Below, piece by piece: positions 63,372 to 64,000 of a DNA stretch of 64,000 bases; positions within the stretch are counted from its first letter, which is position 1; the number at the start of each line of letters is the position of its first letter. The DNA lies in assembly GCA_033852165.1 (NCBI GenBank), contig JAWSUZ010000058.1, forward strand, positions 1 to 64,000, written 5' to 3'. A program made the position numbers and the translations under genes. The notes beneath the pieces are model-generated. The model made no database searches. It was not told the DNA's origin and worked only from the letters and a program-made list of their open reading frames with translations. Source of the DNA: Agarilytica sp033852165 (GTDB lineage Bacteria; Pseudomonadota; Gammaproteobacteria; Pseudomonadales; Cellvibrionaceae).

Positions 63372-64000
63372 TCAACCTTTGAAGCTCTTTTTTAGAATTT
63401 TTTCAAACGCGCCGACAGAAGAGAAATCAAGAGTGACTTCTTCTTCCAGCCATTTTTTTACCGTTGCCGGTTTAATTGTATCGGATGTAAACTCCGACTT
63501 TTGCTCTTTAGACAGTGCGCCCTCCAACTTTTCATACAGATCGCTGGGCATCTTTTTCGCCCAGGGAACACCCTCCGTAAAAGACGGGGGCGTACTAAAG
63601 TTGAAATGAAAGGTACTTCCACCATCGCAATCAACTGTTGAAAACTCTAACCCACCATCATCGGATTTGAAATTTTTAAAGAAATACTCGATGTATTTGT
63701 CAATATCACTTCCGTTCTCAAACACTCCTGTTCCAAATGGACGAATACTGTCTACCTCTAAGCCTTTAGGCGAAAGATAACCACATTTAACGTGAGCTGC
63801 ATAGACATGACGTTTCTTATATTGATCGGAAGCATTATTGGCTGTCCACCCTACCAATGAGCGAGCCTTGTTTCCGCCTTCTTTTAACATCTCGACAATA
63901 GGACGAAGCTCTTGGTTTCGCCGAAAAGGTCTCTCAGGCACTTTTTTCTTATCTTCAGAAAATTTGAAACCATCGTCAATCCACGCCTCAAACCCAGAGG
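63372..64000 (-). CDS. partial protein of unknown function, open at the right window end
   Basis: The stop is at 63372-63374 and the frame stays open to the window edge, so the start lies outside; a GTG at 63941 is an internal possibility. The visible 209 residues are mixed polar alpha-beta, including NKARSLVGWTANNASDQYKK and ATVKKWLEEEVTLDFSSVGA. No family recognised. It converges on the SUMF1-domain gene. Confidence 0.6.
   Translation of the reverse strand, partial: SGFEAWIDDGFKFSEDKKKVPERPFRRNQELRPIVEMLKEGGNKARSLVGWTANNASDQYKKRHVYAAHVKCGYLSPKGLEVDSIRPFGTGVFENGSDIDKYIEYFFKNFKSDDGGLEFSTVDCDGGSTFHFNFSTPPSFTEGVPWAKKMPSDLYEKLEGALSKEQKSEFTSDTIKPATVKKWLEEEVTLDFSSVGAFEKILKKSFKG

Overview
The window looks like a chromosomal segment of a free-living, probably marine gammaproteobacterium. 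The evidence is a GC content in the mid-forties by eye, an extracellular subtilase with a Thr-Pro linker, YrbL-type and SRAP/YedK-type genes, and dispersed GTTCCCA..TGGGAA palindromic repeats. The exact genus cannot be fixed from the sequence alone.

Left part (1-10.7 kb): housekeeping and accessory genes, mostly on the plus strand. They are a secreted S8 protease, a Crp/Fnr-type regulator, an EthD-like protein, a small Fn3 lipoprotein, a degenerate histidine kinase facing a canonical stand-alone receiver, a short MutS-family ATPase, a YrbL-like protein and a small coiled-coil membrane protein. Three intrinsic terminators are visible. At 10.9-16.2 kb lies a 1748-residue minus-strand protein that fuses a DUF115/MptE-like domain, a glycosyltransferase, two copies of a polysaccharide pyruvyl transferase domain and a GT8-like domain.

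Central and right part (16.8-58.7 kb, all minus strand): an extracellular contractile injection system (eCIS, phage-tail-like particle of the Afp/PVC/MAC class). In transcription order it encodes a receiver-like protein, an Afp16/DUF4255 tube-cap protein, a 290-aa accessory protein, sheath 1, tube 1, an oversized sheath 2 with an Fn3-like insertion, tube 2, an Afp7-like tube-initiator with a Gly-rich tail, a 58-aa small protein, gpD- and gpV-like spike parts (Afp8 split in two), a 719-aa protein with a C-terminal membrane segment, a gp25-like baseplate wedge (Afp9), a gpJ-like wedge (Afp11), a gpI-like protein fused to a propeller-like region (Afp12), two related proteins with an eCIS-type N-terminal motif, an IPT/TIG fibre-like protein, a CBM9/DOMON-like lipoprotein, an 809-aa protein and the AAA+ ATPase Afp15. 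The cargo end follows: a 328-aa HExxH protein, a 2051-aa DUF4157 (eCIS-core) polymorphic toxin ending in a GIY-YIG-like nuclease plus helix-turn-helix, a DUF4240-like small protein (candidate immunity) and a pentapeptide-repeat protein. No capsid, portal, terminase or integrase gene is present, so this is not a prophage. No PAAR protein and no obvious long tape-measure protein were recognised.

The eCIS locus is cut into segments by at least eight copies of an intergenic structured repeat. A conserved core with covarying hairpins sits inside long inverted arms, and the arm sequence differs from copy to copy. A second family of short palindromic repeats also forms 86-bp and 108-bp tandem arrays. 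The right end (59-64 kb) returns to ordinary genes: a periplasmic-binding-like protein, SRAP/YedK, an unknown protein, a formylglycine-generating-enzyme-like lipoprotein, and an unknown gene cut by the window end.
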